Shown: positions 24,512 to 37,002 of the stretch, piece after piece
How positions within the stretch are numbered: the stretch's first letter is position 1
How the letters are laid out: each line of letters opens with the position of its first letter
Assembly: GCF_000203815.1 (NCBI RefSeq)
Contig: NW_004457695.1
Location: 310,001-374,000 of the forward strand
Length of the DNA: 64,000 nt
From: Cavenderia fasciculata
Lineage: Eukaryota; Evosea; Eumycetozoa; Acytosteliales; Cavenderiaceae
Direction of reading: 5' to 3'
Program-made: the position numbers and the translations under genes
Notes under the pieces: model-generated
The model's database searches: none
The model's input: the letters and a program-made list of their open reading frames with translations, nothing else
What the model was told of the DNA's origin: nothing

Positions 24512-26485
24512 TTTGATTGATTTCTTGATTTTCAGATTGGGAAAAAAAAACAATAAATGTTACACTAATAGGTTGTGGGGAAAGTAATTATATAGGTTTT
24601 GAAATTTAGAAGTATATTGTTGGAATAATAACTACTAAAAATCTTTTTTAAATGATTATTTGTTTTTTTTGTCTAAATTATTTAATTAATTGTTCCATTT
24701 GAATTGGGGAAATAAATAATTAATTAAATAGATATATGAACAATAAAAGATCAATTTAATGTTTGTTTTGAATAAAACATAAATTGATGAATAAATAATA
24801 ACATTTAAATATATATAATAATAATAATAATAAAACAAATATATTTTCGTGTATTGTAGAAAATACAAGAATAAAAAAAAAAGATACCAATCGTTGCAAC
24901 AAAACCAAATGATCAACAACATTTTGTTTAAAATGGATGGAAGAGTAAATTCCAGATTGTAAACATAAGTGCGATTTTAAGGGTGCAAGGGGGTCATTCA
25001 TAAAAGTGAATTATAAACAGACGATAATTCAAATTGAATGATAGAGGATACAAACAAATAAAAAGTAAAACAACAACAGCAACAGCAGAGCAATCAAACA
25101 ACAACATATCAATCAATGATCGATCATGACACATACGATGATGGTGTACAATGATGATGATGATAGAGAATGTGTTGTGATGAGAGATGTGTATGTGTGT
25201 ATGTTTTGTGTTTGTCGATGATGTATCGTGTCACGTCAATATGATAATCATTTCAATCATAGAAGAGTATGTAATAAAAAAACGACCGCCGACAGCCGAT
25301 AAATAAATAGGAGCATAAAATGGTAGTAATAATGCATATTATTTGTTTTTTTATTCATATGTGACCGATGCATACATGCATTCAAACAACAAAGAAGTTA
25401 TTTGTTTGTTTTGGTAAATATAATTTTTTTTTGTTATTATTATTAATAATATTTTAGGGTTAAATAATTATATAAATAAAAGAAAAAGAAAAAGAGAAAG
25501 AGAAAAGAAAGAAAGAAAGAGAGTAGAGAGAAAAGGGATAGAAAAGAAGTAAAAGGAACGAGAGAATGTTAGTTTTCAAAAATAGAAAAAAGATATGATA
25601 AGGATAGATAATAGAGCTGCTGATGGTGTGATTTGTTGTTGTTGTTGTTGTTGTTATTATTGTTAAATCTACGTTGAGTAGAACAATAAAAACATACCTA
25701 AAAATAAAATACTACTATAAATAAATATAATAGTTGAGAGCGAGAGTATTTGGAGAGAATCAAACTAATACAAAAACCGAGAAGACCTTTTTGTCGTTGT
25801 TGGCGAAAAAAAAAAAGAATGAAAAAATAAAAAAAAATAAAAAAATCGGAATGCGAAAAAGGAATCAAAAAACATGGTGCAAACACTCATTTCTGTCGGT
25901 CAAAACAAGACAATATGTATAGTTTGCTCGATCGATTAGTTTGTAAATAAAAGCACGACGAGCCTTGCGACAACAATTTATTATTATTATTATTATCACA
26001 TCGACCAAACAAAATAATATTATGTTGAACAAACACAAACAACAACCCAACTTTTCTTTTATTCATCTTTTTAATTAAAGTGTAAATTTAAAAGTTAAAA
26101 GTTAAAAGTTAGCTCGCTATTCGTATTCATGAAACTGTTAACAAGCACCAATCAGCTGATTTTGAGTTGCAACTCAAATATTTGCTTCTATCTCTATCAC
26201 ATTCAGGGGGTTACAACCCATCATACCTACCCTTTTTGATCGGGGGCAGTAGGGGGGGGGGGGGCTGTCAATCTTAAATATTTAGTAGCTAAAATTGCAA
26301 TGAACAACAACTACAAATATAACAAGTCTTCAGTTCATTATTAATTAATTCAAAAGAGTGTAGAGGTAGTAATATTAGTAGTATTAGTAGTATTAGTTAT
26401 AATAGTAATAGTATTAGTTGTAGTAGGTTAATTATTAATATCTTATTTACTTGTGGCACAGCCAATCAAAGAAGAAAGAAAATAA
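24512..26485. other. Divergent intergenic region with simple repeats
   Basis: Nearly 2 kb separating divergently transcribed genes, so it should contain both promoters. It contains ATA microsatellites (about 24815-24835), a GA-rich purine tract (about 25480-25560), a GTT run near 25637-25658, an ATT run near 25979-25997, a run of 13 G (26252-26264) and TAG/ATTAGT-type repeats (about 26360-26430). Short open frames here are low-complexity. I see no gene or tRNA. Confidence 0.6.
26252..26264 (+). repeat. Homopolymer run of 13 G
   Basis: An uninterrupted G13 about 220 bp upstream of the GTPase gene start, following another G5. Such a run is rare in a genome this rich in A+T. Confidence 0.9.
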
Positions 26486-28931
26486 ATGTCGAGACTGGTA
26501 ATCAACGTTCCCCCAAACAATCCATTGTTTATCACCGAGGGTGATTTGGGAACAGGTTTTAGTATTGATGAAACTAAATCTAAAAAGGGTCGAGTCTATC
26601 ATTTGGAAGATCAATCGTATGTATTATTATTATGATTAAGACAGACGATTAATAAATTTAATGTTCAATTGTTAATTATTCTTTTAAAAGTAAAATCAAG
26701 ACTTCTTACAGTCAATCTGATGATTCACAATACGAAATACTCGATAACGAACACAAAGTGAAAAAGAAATTACAACTAGACACTGAATTGGGATTGTCAA
26801 ATGGTTTCGCATCGGCAAGTGTTATTGGTGATTATTCAAGTTCAAACAATGATCATAAATTGACTATCGTCATGACTCGTAAAGTGACACATAAAGTGAT
26901 TGAAGTGTACTTGTCGCCACCAATGACAAAGGAAACACAAGCCATACAAGACATTGAAACACTACGTCAACAATTTGGTCTTTATTATATTCACAAAATT
27001 GAGCTTGGTGGATTATTGGAAATCAAAGTAACACTTGAATCATCGTATGTACAGTCTAATCAATTAATTGATTGAAAAAAAGAGTGAGTAGTATTTATTA
27101 ATTTGTATTTCTATTTTTTTCTTTATTACAAACTAGTAATATAGATTTATTAAAATCAATTAAAGGAGAGATTGGAGGAGACTTTTCTTTTAAACTATTT
27201 TCAGCTATCATGAAAAATAATACAAGTAAGCATGAAACAAATAACAACTTGGAATTAACTACATCGGTCGTAGCAACGGGTTGTTCTCAAAGGAATAGTG
27301 GTATCAATACTCAAACAATCGAAGGGATTAATGCTATTATCGATGGTTTCAAGTTGGATGAACAAAACTTGGTACCTTTGAGAATGGAGATTTGTCCCAT
27401 TCCACACACTTCATTTTCTCACTTGGATCATGTTAATTTCGCACTTTACAAGAGCAAATTGGCAATGGTTGGATCAAACTATTGTGAATTTGAAAAGATG
27501 ATTGTTAGATTGGCTAGATTCCGTGAAGATGTAATTGAGAAAAATTTGGGAGACCCCGACCAAACAATGTATTATGATAGTCTCTCTGCCCTCGCTGGCA
27601 AGGTATTACTACTAAGTGGAAGAATGAAAAACCTTCAAAATATTACTGCCAAATTTATGAAAAATACATTGGAATATATCATATCGTATGTATTTATATT
27701 AATAATATTAAAAAAGAGTACAATGAATCTAACAATCACTTTTATTTACTAGTAAAGAAGTTCAACCTTTAATGGCAGTTGTTGAAGAGGAGATATCGGC
27801 AGTAAAGAGATTGATTGGTGATATACCAACGACCATTGAAAAGGATGTATGGTTTGGCCCAGTAGTAGACAATCTTCCAACCTATTACGGTACCTATACA
27901 TACAATATCAATGGATCAGTTTACAAAGGCCATTGTTTAAAAGGAAAGAAACATGGTCAAGGTAGAATAGACTATCCCCCCGGAAACAAAAACCACTTTA
28001 AATCAATTGATGGATTATGGAAGGATGATCAAGTTAGTTATCCATCAACTATTTGTTATTCAGATGTATGTATTAAACTATTTAATAATATAAATGTGAT
28101 TGTATTGTTTATTAATATTAATATTATTTTTTAATGTTTTTAGGGAACATCAATTACATTAAATACAGAGCAAGAATGTGATCGTTGGAATGATGATTAT
28201 AAAACAATGTCAATTTCAAATTGCGTAGAGTTTGTCAATCGATCTACTGCACAAGAGTATATTTTCAATTATCAAGTCAATGTTGATGATATCCAAGAGC
28301 CATTGTTTCAAAGTTTGTATAATGGTCTCAAAAAATCGGTAAAGCCAGGCAGAGACAGATACTATTTTTTGTTCCTGGGTATAACAGGCGGTGGTAAAAC
28401 GACGATGATGGAGTATCTACTCAACATTCTCACTGGCCAACTCGACTCTCCCAAGAATCTTCGTGCAATGGACCTAGAGTCGACTGGCATTGGTGAGAGT
28501 AAAACAAAGACGGTGTGTCGATACGATATCGAATACAATCAAGGCGACTTTTACAAATTTGGTATTACTCTTATTGATACACCTGGATTCGCCGATGTCG
28601 AGGGACTCACCAAAGACAGTGCTCACATGACATCTATTCTAAAGTCCGTTGGTAGCGTTCCTAGGATAGATGGTGTCATGTATGTTGTGAGTGGAACATT
28701 GACACGAGCAACTACTGATGTCCTCAAGGTTTTATGCAGTGTCTTTTCAATCCTTCCCCAAGATTCCTTTAAATGTGTATCCACCATTTTTACATTTTGT
28801 GATAGTGCAAATCAAGCTGCCGAAGCTCGTGCAGTCATCAATAGCGTCATTTCTGGAATGGGCAAAAGACCAGACTTTTTTTTAGATAATCCATGGTATG
28901 TTATATTAAACAAATCAATTATTATTAATCG

Positions 28932-28965
<34 letters not shown>

Positions 28966-30205
28966 TTAATACATATATTATTATTATTATTATTATAGGT
29001 CACAACATTCAAATAACAAGGTTTCAGCCGGAGTCAAGGCAAATACGGAAGGATTATGCGGAGTTGATAACTCTGCAAACCTTTCAACGAGAATGGAAGC
29101 GACCACTAAAAGTGTCACAGACTTTTTAATTGAAAGAATCAGAAACAATGAGCCATTTTCATCACAGGCAATGGGCAATCTTGGTAATATCAGAAAACAA
29201 CTATTGGAAACACTAAATCAAATTGACAAGTTGATGAAACTCATTAAAGACAACAACGGGATATTGGATAGATTGACAGTTGAACATTTGGATGAAGCTA
29301 TTGTTAAGGCTCGATTGTTGACCATGGAGGAATGGATCAAAGACAAGGGATTCGCAATCATCGATGGGAAAGCAAAGGCAAAGATGTCCTCTCGTACTGA
29401 ATGGCCTGGAGGTGTCTATGCAACTGTTTGTTTGGCACCCAACTGTCAGAATATGGTGTGTCATCAAGGTTGTAATCTCGACTTTACACCTGACAAGCAG
29501 AGCAACATGTTTACCAACTGCAAAGCATTTAGAAATTTTAAATCAAAAGTACTTTCAATTGCTACAGACACTTCAAAGGAATGTCAAAAGTGTCTTGTTT
29601 GTCCTCTAGGTTGCTCTCATCAATACCATATCCATTCCAAATTCCAATTAGAATGGATTGAAAATAATAATATTTTAGATGAATATGATGCTCTTCGTCA
29701 GGGTGTAGATTCAGTATCAATTAAAGCCAAAGAAATTCAAGAAAATAGTAAGTTTTGGCAATAATTATTATTTATTATTATATATTATATATTATTATAT
29801 ATTATTATTATTATATATTATATAAAGATAAATAACCAACATCATTTTTATTTTTTTATCAATCTAGATGATGTTCTCCAAAAACAATTGATTGAACGAT
29901 TAGAGGAGATGAAAAAGTTGAAAGACAAGTTTGCGACACTTGCAGTGTTGGGTGATATCAAGGCCATTCTCAATGTATCGATCAAGACATACGAGGATAT
30001 GCGAAAGTTGTTGATTGAAAAAAAAGGCACCAAGGACGAGGTCGACAGTGTCAATGATATCATCGAGACACTCCAAACATTTGTCAGTCTGGTCGATAAC
30101 TCTGATGTTGAAAAATCGATCAATGATCAAATCAACTTGGGAAGACAGAGATTCAACAAGGCTTGGGATTTAGTACAAGAAAAGATTAAACTTGTTGTAC
30201 CATAA
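26486..30205 (+). CDS. Large multi-domain P-loop GTPase: SNTX/MACPF-like N-terminus, MORN motif, GTPase, Cys/His cluster
   Basis: Seven-exon gene of 1061 residues. Exons: 26486-26616, 26691-27044, 27137-27685, 27753-28065, 28144-28895, 28999-29747, 29868-30205; all GT-AG, phases consistent, total divisible by three. The N-terminal ~300 residues resemble SNTX/MACPF-type modules: an FGLYYIHKIELGG segment near residue 138 matches the MACPF signature pattern, followed by a GGDFSFKLF strand. A helical stretch leads to a MORN-like motif (YKGHCLKGKKHGQGRI, about 402). The GTPase has P-loop GITGGGKT (about 528) and DTPGFADVEG (about 594). A Cys/His cluster spans about 843-904 (CLAPNCQNMVCHQGC ... CPLGCSHQYHIH), followed by coiled-coil-prone helices. 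No signal peptide, so probably cytosolic. The function is not known; the arrangement suggests a defence- or membrane-related GTPase. The GTPase call is firm; the N-terminal call is inference. Confidence 0.85.
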
Positions 30206-30804
30206 ATAAAAAGGTGATTGTACAATTTTAAAATAAAATACTTTTATTTATTTTATTTTAAGAGTATAAAAATTTAATGAAAGCTTGCATGTGCACATGT
30301 CATACTTACCAAAGTGATCACTTATGTCAGCGATAGAAACAAATAACAAGACACCAATATATTATTATTACATTGCTCGCTTCGCTATCGCTTCGCTATC
30401 GCTTCGCTATCGCTTCGCTATCGCTTCGCTATCGCTTCGCTATCGCTTCGCTATCGCTTCGCTATCGCTTCGCTATCGCTTCGCTATCGCTTCGCTATCG
30501 CTTCGCTTCTACTCTTCTGCTGGCTGAGCACTAGTTTAACACTATAGAGCTGCTATTATCAAAAAAATACGTCTATCTATGTTTAATTAAACAATTGTTT
30601 ATTGTTGGCTGCTGATTGGTTCAATGTTGTGAACACTATGGTGCAAACATCATCATTTATTATAAATCAAAATATCTATATAGATTCTATATAACTATAT
30701 GACTATATAGATATCTATTTCCATACCTACAATATATATATATATATATCTACTATATATCAATCTCTATTTAAATAATTAAATTATTCGTTACGTGATA
30801 AGAA
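30206..30804. other. Intergenic region between GTPase paralogues
   Basis: 599 bp holding an 11-bp minisatellite (30378-30508) and AT-rich sequence with ATAT runs (about 30720-30760) just before the second copy. A frame reading through the minisatellite is an artefact of the repeat. Confidence 0.7.
30378..30508 (+). repeat. 11-bp minisatellite, unit CGCTTCGCTAT, about 12 copies
   Basis: Perfect head-to-tail repeats of CGCTTCGCTAT with a partial last unit. The tract is about half G+C, in sharp contrast to the surrounding sequence. It sits between the intact GTPase gene and its broken paralogue. Confidence 0.95.
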
Positions 30805-33800
30805 ATGTCATTCGTAATAGACATACCAACAGACAATCCTCTATTTATTACCAGAGGTGATTTGGGTAAAGGTTTGGAAGGAAACTTTTCAGATCCATCG
30901 TCGATCACCAAAAAAAGCCAAGTATTTAGTCAATCTGATCCATTGCAAGTATCCTAATACTATTTCTATATTCTCTATATATATATTTATCTAAACTGAT
31001 TGTTCTAACATTATTATTATTTATTCTTTTTTATTTTGTAGTAAAATTAAAACAACAAATCCACATACTGATCGATCAAAGATTGAAAGGAGTGATGGAG
31101 AAAAAAAGACATTACAAACAGATGCTGGTGATTCCTATGATGGTAAAATAGGGTACAAGTCTAAATTCCGTTTTTTCAAACAAATGGGTCACACTTGTAT
31201 CGAGCTATATGACTCTCCTCCATTCACCGATGAAGTCAAAAAGGTAAAAGATATCGAGTCTCTAAGAGCTCAATTTGGATTTCATTACATTGGTAAAATT
31301 GAATTTGGTGCAGTTATGGATATTACAATTACATTGGAATCAGAGTAAGTGTAGAAATAGATAGAACAACAACCTAGAATAATATTCAAAATACAAATAT
31401 AAATTTTTTTTTTTTTTTTTTTTACAATTAGGAATAAAGACTCTATAAAATCTATACAATTACAAACCAGTTCAGACCTTTCTTTGGATTCATTGACCAA
31501 TGCGATCAATCAATATACTAGAGAGGATTCAATGGGTATGGTCAGTTTTAATAGCAAGGTGTCATTGTTTGGATGTGTTCAAAAGAAGAATTTTGTTACT
31601 GTAAATGAACTCAAGAATATTTTCGAGTTGATTCAAGTGGATGCGAGTAATTTGGTTCCAATTAGAATGGAGATTTGTCCGATTCAACACAAATTAATTG
31701 ATTCATTGGGTCTTCTTGGTTTTGAACACTATAAGAGAAAGTTGGTCATGATTGGAGAAAATAATTGTCAATTCGATCAGATGATTGCCAGGTTGAAGCA
31801 ATTTCAAGCCATGATCGATCCAATCGTTGGAGAAGAGGAGCAATCATCTTTGGTCATGGACCTTTTTGTAAAGGCTCCAATTTTAATTAGAAGAGTGACT
31901 GTAATGAAAAATCAATCCATCTCTTTTATAAAAAACACAGTAGAATATATAATAGGGTATGTAATCAATTAAAATCAAGATTAAGATCATTTAAAATGAA
32001 ACATGTTACTTTGAAAATATATATTAACTAGAATCATATTTTTTTTTGTAAAGTAATAGTATTCCACATTCTGAAGAGTATGTGGCAGAGGAAATGTTGG
32101 TGGTAAAGAGATTTGTTGGAGAAACTCTAACCGTTACTGATAGAGGGTCATGGTATGGTTCAAGTATTGACAAAGTACCAGTCTATTATGGCAAATATTG
32201 TTATACAAACGGACAAACTTACAATGGGTTTTGTCTCAATGGAAAAAAAAATGGTCAAGGTACACTTGAATATCCTGCTGGAAACATTAGCCATATCAAA
32301 TCAATTAAAGGAGTATGGGAATGACAATGTTAGGTTTCCATCAACCATTCAATATGTAGATGTAAGTAAAAGTAAAGGGTAAAAGTGAAATATTAAATAT
32401 TAATATTAATATATTTAAATATATTTATTTTAATTTTTTTTCCATTTCATTTTTAGGGAACAACAGAGAAATTAGTACAGGCAAGGGATTTGATTCGTTG
32501 GAATGAAAAAAACAAATCAAAAATGTTAGCTTCACATGTTGTCAAATTTGATCAATATCAAGGAGAACCAGTCATAAAGTTTCGGGTCAATATGGATTTG
32601 ATAGAGGAACATCTTTTCTTTTTTTTCGGTTTTCGATCAACTCCAAAATTCAATCAGTACGGACAGAGACAGATACTACTTTTTATTGATGGGTATAACT
32701 GGCAGTGGCAAAACAACGATGGTCGAGTATCTACTCAACATTCTCACTGGCCAACTCGACTCTCCCGACAATCTTCGTGCAACGGACCTAGAGTCGACTG
32801 GCATTGGCGAGAGTAAAACAAAGTGTGTGCCGATACGATATCGAGTATACTCGCCGTGGAGTATATCTATTTGGTATTACTCTTATTGATACACCGGGTT
32901 TTGCCGATGTTGAAGGATTCACCAAAGACACCCAACACATAGAGTCTATTCTCAGATCGGTAGGCACCATTCCGAGGATTGTTGGCGTATGGTATGTGGT
33001 CGGTGGGTGACCACTAACAAGAAAAACACACGAGTCTCTAAATGTTATCTGTAATGTATTTTCCATTCTTCCTCGAGAGTCTATGCAATGTGTTTCAACG
33101 ATTGTTACATTTTGTGAAACTCTTATTGTGGCATCCGATACTAGACGTATTATCAATGAAATGATTAATGGAATTGGATCAAGACCTGTTTTATTTTTGG
33201 ATAATCCATGGTATGTGTAGAGGTGGAACCTGAAAATCCTAATACATTTAGTATGTTGTTAATTATTTTTTTAATTTATTATTTACAGGTCACAACACAG
33301 AAACAACACAATCAAATCTCAATCAATTGATTCAGAGGGAGTGTATGGGTTTGACAATACAGGAGTTTTGCCCAAGAAAATAGAAGAGACAACCAGAAGA
33401 GTCGTTCAGTTTATGGTTGACAGAATCAGATCAAATGTGCCATTTGCCACGGCGGAAATGAAAAGTCTTGGAGCAATTAGAAACCAATTAATGAAAAACA
33501 TTCCAGAGATTGGAAAGACCATCAAGCTGATAGGAGACAACACCAAGATTAGCGATAAATTGGCATCACAACAAAACCTTGAAGCATATATCACCCAAAC
33601 CAAGGATTTGACAATGGAAGAATGGGTCAAAGATAAAGGATATGCTTTAATCGATGGGGTACCCCATGCAAAGATAATGTCTGGGGAGAGATGGCCAGAT
33701 GGAGGTCATGCAACTGTGTGTTTGGGTCCAGAATGCAAGACTATGGTTTGTCACCAAGGCTGCTCTCTTGCGTTTACCTCTCAGCGACATAGTTCCATTT

Positions 33801-34549
33801 TCACCGGGTGTAGGGCATTCAGAGACACCCTTTCCAAAATCAAATCACAGTTTGTTGATAATGCCAGTGATTGCCTACATTGTCTAGAGTGCGAACTCAA
33901 TTGTTCTCATCAACATCATATCCACACTGAATTTAAACTCGAGTGGTTTCCAAACAATGAAATTGTAAAGGCCTACTATGAGATTGTAAAAGGATCAGAT
34001 TCTGCATTGAAAATGGCAAATAAACTTAATCAAGATAGTAAGTAGGAGTAGGAGGAGGAGTAGAGCGAAACAGAACAAAGTATTAATTCAAATATTGACA
34101 CATTCTCTTTTTTTTTAGATTTAGATTTACAAACAAAGTTTACTCTTCAATTGGGAGAGATAAAGAAACTAGAGAAGCAATTTCATGAACTGTCAGTGTT
34201 GGGTGACATAAAAAAGTATATAGAGTCGACAATCGCCGTTTACAGGCAACAATTGGAAAATGGAGGACAGGTTCTTGAAATCAGAGGGCTTTTGGAACAA
34301 CTGGAAGCATTTTTAACGATTTTAAAAGACTCACCTTCTATTGAAGCAAACATACAGAATCAAGTTAGAGAGGGTAAAGCCCGATATTTCCATGCATGGA
34401 ATGTAGTTAAAAAAATTATAGCCTTGCCATATGGCCTAACCCCACTTTCTATCAAATCTTCTGGTGGAGAAAAGAAACTTATTAATGATATCGTCGATGA
34501 AGATGCATCCTCTGAAACAATACCAACTCGCTCTTTTAAACAATTTTAA
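30805..34549 (+). pseudogene. Paralogue of the SNTX/MACPF-like MORN GTPase, broken by several frameshifts and a stop
   Basis: Second copy with the same seven-exon layout: 30805-30944, 31042-31344, 31432-31956, 32054-32361, 32457-33210, 33289-34037, 34119-34549. Exon 1 is joined through a GC-AG intron (donor GCAAGT). Exons 1-3 and 6-7 are open. Exon 4 has an indel near 32322, just after the MORN motif (YNGFCLNGKKNGQG). Exon 5, the GTPase domain, has indels near 32640-32670 and near 32820 plus a TGA at 33008-33010. P-loop GITGSGKT and DTPGFADVEG are still readable in different frames. The Cys/His cluster is intact in exon 6 (CLGPECKTMVCHQGC). The C-terminus is longer than in the first copy. The protein is unlikely to be made as a whole. 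Confidence 0.85.
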
Positions 34550-34636
34550 AGTTTAAACACTGTAATTTATAAAATTACAATGTTAATTATTTATATATAT
34601 ATTAAGATCTTGTTTAATTTTTTATAACAATTATTA

Positions 34637-37002
34637 TTACATATTCCAAACTATAGTAAAAAAAGAAAAAGAAAAATAAATTAATAAATTAATAAATTTG
34701 ATTCCTACTTTTTTTTTAAATAAATATTTTGTTTTTCTTTTTCTTCTTACCTTGTTTCTTATAATCATCCCAATCACCTTCAAATTGTAAGACTTGTTTT
34801 GGTTGATCATCATCACCATCGAAATACCAAATTTCATCACAAACAAGATTGATAAGACGCTCGTCGTGACTAACCATGAGAATACCACCTTGGAATTCAT
34901 TGAGAGCTTGAATGAGGGCGTCGACAGTATCGATATCAAGATGATTCGAAGGTTCATCGAGCAAGAGAATATGTGGTTTGGTGAATGCAATTTGACAGAG
35001 TACTACTCTACTCTTTTGACCACCAGACAAGGTGTTGACAGTACGGAGAGCTAAATCACCTGAGAGACCAAATCTACCAAGGTGTGAACGTGCTACCTGA
35101 GGACTAGTGCCTGGGTATTTTGCCAAAAAGTTGTCAAGTGGACTCTTGCTAAGATCCAATTGATCGACAAAATGTTGTGAAAAACGTGCAAACTTTAATT
35201 TACCATGTCTAATAACATTACCTGAAGTTTCTTCCAATTCTCCTGATAATAATCTAAGTAATGTTGTCTATAAAAAAAATAAAAATAAATTAATTAATAA
35301 ATTAAATATTAAATATTATTATTATCTTTTTTTTTTTTGTTTCATTCTATTTTCTTTTTCTACTTACTTTACCAACACCATTAGCACCAACAAGAGCAAC
35401 TCTACTATTCATATCAATACCAAGATTAAGATTTTTAAGTAAGAGATTTTCAGGTTTGTAGCCAAAAGCGACATCTTGAAGTTGAAGGATGGGAGGGGTG
35501 AGAGGATCGACTTCGAGGAAGGAGAGGGTGACGGTTGGATCGTCGAGTACTTCGGATATGACGTCCATCTTTTCCAATTGTTTGATTCTGGATTGAGCCA
35601 TCTTGGCACGCTTGGCATTGTATCTGAAACGATCGATAAAGGTTTGGATGTGTTTACGTTGTTGTTGTTGTGCGTCAAATGCCTTTTGTTGTGAACGGAG
35701 ACGGTCGTGACGGGTTTGCTCAAACGTCGAGTAGTTACCCTTGTAGTAGTCGAGCTTCTTGTTGTTGAGATGAATAATATCGGTACACACCGAGTTGAGG
35801 AAGTCACGGTGATGAGACACAATGACGAGGGTACGACCCCAGTTGATGAGGTAGCTCTCGAGCCACAAACAGGCAAACAGATCGAGATGGTTAGTGGGTT
35901 CATCCAACATGAGTACATCGGGTTGGATAAAGAGGGCACGGGCGAGCGAGACACGCATACGCCAGCCACCGGAAAATTGCTTGGTGGCTTGTTGCTGCAT
36001 TTCGTCGGTGAAACCGAGACCGGCGAGAATGGCGGCTGCTCTGCTCTCGGCAGTGTGTGCGTCAATCACATTGAGACGCTCGTAGATGTCACGGATCTTT
36101 TCAGAGTAGTTGGCACGCTCATTGTCGGGCAGTGCGTTGAGACGTTTCTCCTCCTTGAGCAAACGCTCACGTTCAATGTCGGCTTCGAGCACACAGTCAA
36201 TGACAGTCTGCTCGGTACCGTTGACTTCCTGCTCGACGTGGAGGATCGACAGGTTGTTCTTAATGTCAATCTCACGCGATGCAATGTGACGCAACAACGT
36301 GGTCTTACCTGTACCGTTACGCCCGATCAAACCATACTTGCGACCAAAGTTGAGATGCAAGTCTCCGTTGATAATGAGATCCATCTTGCCGTACGACAGC
36401 GAAAAGTTTTCAACGTGGATGTCTCTGCTCTGCAATGTACCACGTGCGAGTGACATCTCCATAGTCTGTTGCTTTTGCAATGCTTGCAGTGCTTGCAAAG
36501 CCTGGTTTGCCCTAACCTTTTTACGCTCTTCCTTGGCGACACGTGCTTCCTTTCTTGCGTTGTATCTCTTCTCGTTGGCCTCGAGCTGCTCTCTGTTGAC
36601 GATCGAGATGTTGTCATCGGGCTTCATCCAGGCGACCGCAGCGTCCAAACGATCGTCCAGACGCAACAAACTGACCGGTTGCAGCAGCTGTTGCACTGCT
36701 CCGCCCGTCTGGTCAATACGCACGATCCCCTCGGCCACCAAACTGTCGATGACCTTGCGCACAAGCTCGCCGGCCTTGTCCTCGCATCCACCAGCAAAGT
36801 CTTGCAAAAAAGGAGTCAGCATCTCGATCAATTCGTCACGGTCACTGTTCATCGAGTCGTCTTCAAACACACCGGTAATGTAGTCGATGATCGTCTCGTC
36901 AATCTCCTCCACTGCCTTGGCTCCCAATGTCTTGTGGATCGACTCTTTAATCTCTACAGCCTTTGATGCTTTTGATGATGTATTTCCTTTCTTTACTGCC
37001 AT
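34637..37002 (-). CDS. abcF3: ABC-F ATPase, ABCF3/GCN20-like
   Basis: Cytosolic twin-ATPase without membrane segments. Exon 1 is 37002-35368; exon 2 starts at 35267 after a 100-bp GTAAGT...TATAG intron that splits the second Walker A (GVGK|TTLL). An N-terminal helical domain (about 1-110) resembles the GCN20/ABCF3 ribosome- or partner-binding region. The first cassette has GRNGTGKTT, FSGGWRMR and MLDEPTNHLD; the second has GANGVGKTT, LSGGQKSR and LLDEPSNHLD. About 720-730 residues, as expected for ABCF3. The 3' end is uncertain: reading through gives a Lys-rich tail with a stop at 34716, whereas a good donor (GTAAGAAG, 34750) and acceptor (ACTATAG, 34651) would splice to a short last exon ending at 34637. 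Family role: translation and the amino-acid starvation response. Codon use is G/C-rich. Confidence 0.93.

Noticed and set aside
22781-24520. Long open frames on the + strand opposite the RNA helicase
   Set aside because: They are antisense shadows caused by the G/C-ending codon use of the helicase gene; the translations are low-complexity or lack any domain.
24686-25001. Minus-strand Tyr/Ile/Leu/Phe-rich open frames upstream of the helicase
   Set aside because: Products of ATA and T-rich repeats, without start context or domains.
30324-30527. 67-codon open frame with repeated FAIASLSLRYR peptide
   Set aside because: It is produced by translating the 11-bp minisatellite; no start context, domain or splice partners support a gene.
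35707-36966. Open frames on the + strand opposite the ABCF3-like gene
   Set aside because: Antisense shadows of a G/C-biased coding region; the minus-strand product has all ABC motifs.
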